From Flavobacteriales bacterium (GTDB lineage Bacteria > Bacteroidota > Bacteroidia > Flavobacteriales > UA16): a DNA stretch of 8,941 nucleotides. The notes under the pieces were generated by a model. The model made no database searches. It saw nothing but the letters and a program-made list of their open reading frames with translations, and was not told the origin of the DNA. Positions within the stretch are counted from its first letter, which is position 1; each line of letters begins with the position of its first letter. Position numbers and translations under genes: made by a program. Below, one piece after another: positions 6,714 to 8,941 of this stretch. Location: positions 7,348 to 16,288 of the forward strand of contig NYTZ01000119.1 of assembly GCA_002683735.1 (NCBI GenBank), read 5' to 3'.

Positions 6714-7226
6714 TCAGTTGCATGCAGTGCGGGTGTATGTGATTCCAAGAATCCGCCACTGGCCCTCGCTTCTCACGAGTTGAATAGCATCGTGGCCGCA
6801 GTGGCTGAGTGAATCTCCAACGGTGAAATCATAGGCTGTGAATACCTCAGCAAAATCCCCGTCGTGATGGACAATGGGGTCGATCATCCGCTCGATGTAA
6901 GCAGGCCCGGGCTTCCCGATAGCACTGGCAAATGCATCTCCTTCCATCTGTCCCACCTTGGGTGCATCTCCCATGAGATTGACACTGGTCAAGCTCGCCT
7001 CTGGGTGAAGGGCCATTCGAATGCGCACGGAATCTCTGGCCTCCATGGCCTGAAAGAGATCATTGACCACACCGAGGACTTGCGCAGAAGTGGAATCCAA
7101 CCCCATTGGGTCGGTTTCAACGTTTGCCAGACTGGATGCGCGCCCCTCTGGAGAAGGGGTACAGCCAATCAGCGATGCAACTGCGAGCGCCGTGAAAAAG
7201 AAGAGCGGGAAAAAGCGAGGGTTCAT
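6714..7226 (-). CDS. NTF2/SnoaL-like lipoprotein
   Basis: 170 residues. Residues 1-21 are a lipoprotein signal with the lipobox SLIGC; Cys22 would be acylated, placing the protein on a membrane facing the periplasm. A linker of about 25 residues precedes an NTF2-like cone fold (about 47-168): an initial helix VLGVVNDLFQAMEARDSVRI, a pocket-lining segment, then AEVFTAYDFTVGDSLSHCGHDAIQLVR and a final strand QWRILGITYTRTAC. The HCG-x-D-A-x-Q-L pattern followed by W-R-I-x-x-I matches the DUF4440/lumazine-binding-like branch found in many Bacteroidota proteins. These usually bind small ligands, and catalysis cannot be claimed. The ATG at 7226 overlaps the TGA of the upstream gene (ATGA, 7226-7223). 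The frame is open further upstream to 7442, but that stretch has no signal peptide and lies over the upstream gene, so it was rejected. A TTGAC-N4-GTCAA inverted repeat falls inside the coding sequence (6979-6992). Confidence 0.84.
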   Translation of the reverse strand: MNPRFFPLFFFTALAVASLIGCTPSPEGRASSLANVETDPMGLDSTSAQVLGVVNDLFQAMEARDSVRIRMALHPEASLTSVNLMGDAPKVGQMEGDAFASAIGKPGPAYIERMIDPIVHHDGDFAEVFTAYDFTVGDSLSHCGHDAIQLVRSEGQWRILGITYTRTACN

Positions 7227-8032
7227 GGGTTCATCCAAATGCGTTGAGTAAAGGTAGCACCCGCTGATGTCATGCACCGGACCACCACCCAGCCACCGGT
7301 CTGCAGCTGCAACTGGTATTCCCCCGCTGCCATAGGCTCGTCGAACAACACCCGGCCATCGGCTCCGAAGACCGAACACCGGACGGGCGTATCCAGATTC
7401 AACCCCAGCTTGCCCTTCACATTTCTGGACAGTCGGACCCACTCCCCGCGGAATTCCTCGACACCAACCACCCCTTCATTGAATTGGAACTGGGCGCCTT
7501 CATACACATCTCCAGAAGAAGTGCTGTTTCCATTGACGGCGATTGCCGAAACGTACACGCTGACCGGACCACTGCCTGCAGGTGGTGCAATCCACTCCAC
7601 TTCAAAGACCCCGGAGGCACACAGGTCATTCTGTTCGAAAATGTGCCGTCCTTCAACTTCGTCGAGCCAAATGCAATCGGTGGAATTCTGGTCGACCAAT
7701 TCCCCGGCGTTGTTGTTGTCCGCAAGCAGAATGGTCCCCTGGATTCCATACCCGGCAGGGTTGCCTGAGCTGTTCACATTGACCACAAGGGTGTGAACGG
7801 CTCCCGGCACATAGTCGAGCACTTCGGTGTCGCCATCTACGACGAGGAATGCCTGAACTGTGGGTACGTAGTTGCCGCCACCATGACACTGCTGGCAAGG
7901 GATGTCACTGCCCGGTGCTCCCGTCCGGTCCTTGTTCTGCTGGTGGGCGACACCACTCGAATTGGACAGGAGGGCCATGGAAGCCAGGACAAGGAAAACC
8001 ACCAGGACTTCGGGGCGGAAAGGATGTTTCAT
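7223..8032 (-). CDS. Secreted choice-of-anchor V/Reeler-like protein with CXXCH motif and T9SS tail
   Basis: 269 residues from the ATG at 8032. The longer frame to 8128 is rejected because residues 1-29 from this ATG form a good signal peptide (EVLVVFLVLASMALL). TGAPGSDIPCQQCHGG (37-52) carries a CXXCH motif (C46, C49, H50), the canonical c-type haem attachment sequence, at the start of a beta-sandwich domain (to about 185). This TGAPG...CxxCH opening is typical of 'choice-of-anchor V' Reeler-related proteins of Bacteroidota. Two more cysteines (C120, C138) may form a disulfide. Residues about 200-269 (VRCSVFGADGRVLFDEPMAAG) look like a type-A T9SS sorting domain. A single CXXCH with no obvious distal haem ligand leaves open whether haem is bound. 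It is the first gene of a probable operon with the NTF2-like lipoprotein and the barrel protein. Confidence 0.86.
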   Translation of the reverse strand: MKHPFRPEVLVVFLVLASMALLSNSSGVAHQQNKDRTGAPGSDIPCQQCHGGGNYVPTVQAFLVVDGDTEVLDYVPGAVHTLVVNVNSSGNPAGYGIQGTILLADNNNAGELVDQNSTDCIWLDEVEGRHIFEQNDLCASGVFEVEWIAPPAGSGPVSVYVSAIAVNGNSTSSGDVYEGAQFQFNEGVVGVEEFRGEWVRLSRNVKGKLGLNLDTPVRCSVFGADGRVLFDEPMAAGEYQLQLQTGGWVVVRCMTSAGATFTQRIWMNP

Positions 8033-8196
8033 TTTGAAGAGCACTGAAAAAGCTACACAACAAGGGGCAGTGGTGTTCGCCGTGACGCACAACTGACAAA
8101 CGTCATTCTTGGACATGACCACCGTCATTTCAGGAAGAGGGAATTGGATTCAGCTTCCCACTGCCTCCACCCGATTCACGCAACCCCACACCTCCA
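8033..8196. promoter_or_regulatory. Divergent intergenic region between the CXXCH operon and the Dps-like gene
   Basis: 164 bp serve both genes. On the minus strand, TAGCTTTT close to the CXXCH gene resembles the Bacteroidota -7 element TANNTTTG, but no well-spaced TTTG -33 element was found. On the plus strand no clear promoter is visible. No Shine-Dalgarno sequence precedes either ATG. The centre holds the paired inverted repeats listed separately. Confidence 0.4.
8094..8127. promoter_or_regulatory. Paired TGAC-N4-GTCA inverted repeats, 22 bp apart
   Basis: The first core is TGAC-AAAC-GTCA (8094-8105) and the second TGAC-CACC-GTCA (8116-8127). Both are perfect dyads with a 4-base spacer and are followed by T. 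They start exactly 22 bp apart, so they would lie on the same DNA face. They are 62-95 bp upstream of the CXXCH gene ATG and 67-103 bp upstream of the Dps-like ATG, suitable for controlling either or both. A further TGAC half-site at 8083 keeps the 11-bp phase. The arrangement resembles Crp/Fnr-family operators (FNR: TTGAT-N4-ATCAA); the regulator is unknown. Confidence 0.6.
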
Positions 8197-8730
8197 ATGA
8201 CCTCCATGAGCCCGACCCTCTCCAATCAACTGGACCGCAGCTGGGCCGAAAGGCTCGTTCCCAAAATCAACCGTCTGCTTGCCGATTTTGAAATGCTTCG
8301 GTTCAATGCGCGCAGTGCCCGATGGAACGGATGGGGCGAACAATATCCGGCCATGACCGACATGCTTCCTGCATTCGTCCAACACGCGGAAACCGCGACG
8401 GAAGCCTTGGGCAAACGCGTCCGTTGTCTTGAATCTCGCCCATTGTCCACCATGGCCGAGTGTCTGGAGTTGTCGACCCTGAGTGCCACCGACGGCGTGC
8501 TTCATTATCGGGCTTGTACCCGGATGCTTCGCGAGTCCCTCACCCACATCCTTAAAGAAGAAAGGATGCTGGTCACAGAGGCGCAACATGCCGGAGACGA
8601 AGTCACAGCTCAGGTGCTCATTTCCTTGATGCAATTCCAAGAAGAAGCCCTCTGGACATTGCGTACTTCCTTGCGCAGGACCGCTTTTGAAGAGCAGTAC
8701 CTGACACGGGAAAACCACCCCCAACCGTAA
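8197..8730 (+). CDS. Dps-fold ferritin-like protein with substituted ferroxidase site
   Basis: 177 residues, all helical, slightly longer than typical Dps (about 155-170). The order of conserved features matches Dps: LLADFEMLRFNARSARWN with the W-N after the first helix, G47, F60, then a long helix pair and GDEVTAQVLISLMQFQEEALWTL as the last helix. An ungapped alignment by eye to E. coli Dps puts R42, T54, P58, E69 and K73 where the ferroxidase ligands H51, H63, D67, D78 and E82 should be. Only E69 could still bind iron. Canonical Dps forms a dodecamer that oxidises iron with peroxide and shields DNA; this protein may keep the cage or a DNA-binding role without that chemistry. The N-terminus lacks the lysine-rich DNA-binding tail. 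The start at 8197 is chosen for frame and position; M4 at 8206 is also possible. It is divergent from the CXXCH operon and shares its paired repeats. Confidence 0.78.
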   Translation: MTSMSPTLSNQLDRSWAERLVPKINRLLADFEMLRFNARSARWNGWGEQYPAMTDMLPAFVQHAETATEALGKRVRCLESRPLSTMAECLELSTLSATDGVLHYRACTRMLRESLTHILKEERMLVTEAQHAGDEVTAQVLISLMQFQEEALWTLRTSLRRTAFEEQYLTRENHPQP

Positions 8731-8941
8731 CCCCGTCCTGGCGCGCCAAGCCGGTCGGGCTCAAGGCCAAGTTCAGCGACTTCGACACCTCCGACGCGGC
8801 AAGAGATCACGTGCTCGACACTCTCCCGAAAGACTTGGTGAATGTATTTACTGACCAGAGTTCGATCCAGCCATTCTTGAGTACCGCGATCCAGGGCGGG
8901 AAAATCCCAGTGCTACTTTTGGCAGAGAAGGCCGATACCCC
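8731..8941 (+). other. Start-less open frame at the right edge, possible gene fragment or chimeric end
   Basis: After the Dps-like stop, the plus frame with codons starting at 8733 stays open to the window end and is open upstream to 8691, but has no ATG. It reads with a protein-like pattern (KPVGLKAKFSDFDTSDAARD, then DTLPKDLVNVFTDQSSIQPF and IPVLLLAEKADTP) and mostly G or C third positions. The LPKDLV...IPVLLL..K.DTP pattern faintly recalls thioredoxin-fold domains of eukaryotic DnaJ/PDI-like proteins, but this is a weak impression. The opposite strand also has an open frame from the edge to a stop at 8807-8809. No terminator or promoter is seen. It may be a partial gene, a degraded gene or a mis-joined contig end. 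Confidence 0.3.

Noticed and set aside
6232..6783. A 183-codon plus-strand frame over the barrel gene
   Set aside because: The minus strand gives a signal peptide and barrel strands in a compact operon; the plus product shows no such features.
8176..8724. A 182-codon minus-strand frame covering the Dps-like gene
   Set aside because: The plus strand gives a coherent Dps helix pattern; the antisense frame lacks any recognisable fold and starts at the wrong end of a convergent region.
8740..8747. GGCGCGCC, an AscI site, close to the suspected junction after the Dps-like gene
   Set aside because: In DNA this GC-rich one such 8-mer in about 9 kb is not surprising, and no vector sequence is seen, so it is not evidence of a cloning artefact.

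Overview
The window looks like a GC-rich member of the Bacteroidota, probably a marine Flavobacteriales-type lineage. The evidence is several secreted proteins whose C-termini resemble type IX secretion system (T9SS) sorting domains, a GCTD...NFD...DGSC cysteine module common in flavobacterial surface proteins, a secreted Bacteroidota-type GH13 amylase, and no strong Shine-Dalgarno sequences. No tRNA, rRNA, CRISPR array, insertion sequence or integrase is visible. The odd window length may mean that a contig ends at base 8941.

Layout: (1) 1-2570, minus: a large secreted alpha-amylase-family enzyme, complete at its N-terminus and cut off by the left edge inside a second copy of a cysteine-motif/starch-binding-like module. 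(2) 2617-4005, plus: lpdA, dihydrolipoyl dehydrogenase, starting only 46 bp from the divergent amylase and ending at a strong bidirectional hairpin terminator (4024-4050). (3) 4069-4425, minus: a small two-helix membrane protein of unknown function. (4) 5783-4522, minus: two genes sharing an ATGA stop/start overlap, a membrane-anchored OB-fold (tRNA_anti-like) protein followed by a secreted protein of unknown function with a T9SS-like tail. (5) 8032-5977, minus: a probable three-gene operon: a secreted CXXCH-containing 'choice-of-anchor V'/Reeler-like protein, then (ATGA overlap) an NTF2-like lipoprotein, then a DUF3575-like outer-membrane barrel. (6) 8197-8730, plus and divergent: a Dps-fold protein in which all five aligned ferroxidase ligands differ from the canonical ones. 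(7) 8731-8941: an open frame with protein-like composition but no start codon, possibly an edge artefact or the fragment of another gene.

The most notable non-coding signal is an inverted repeat, TGAC-N4-GTCA. It occurs as a pair exactly 22 bp apart in the divergent region between the CXXCH operon and the Dps-like gene (8094-8127). A second pair, one copy with a single mismatch, also 22 bp apart, lies between that operon's last gene and the OB-fold gene (5932-5965). The geometry resembles Crp/Fnr-family sites. It suggests that the envelope operon, the Dps-like gene and perhaps the OB-fold pair form a small regulon concerned with redox or stress at the cell envelope. This link is inference; the repeats themselves are directly visible.
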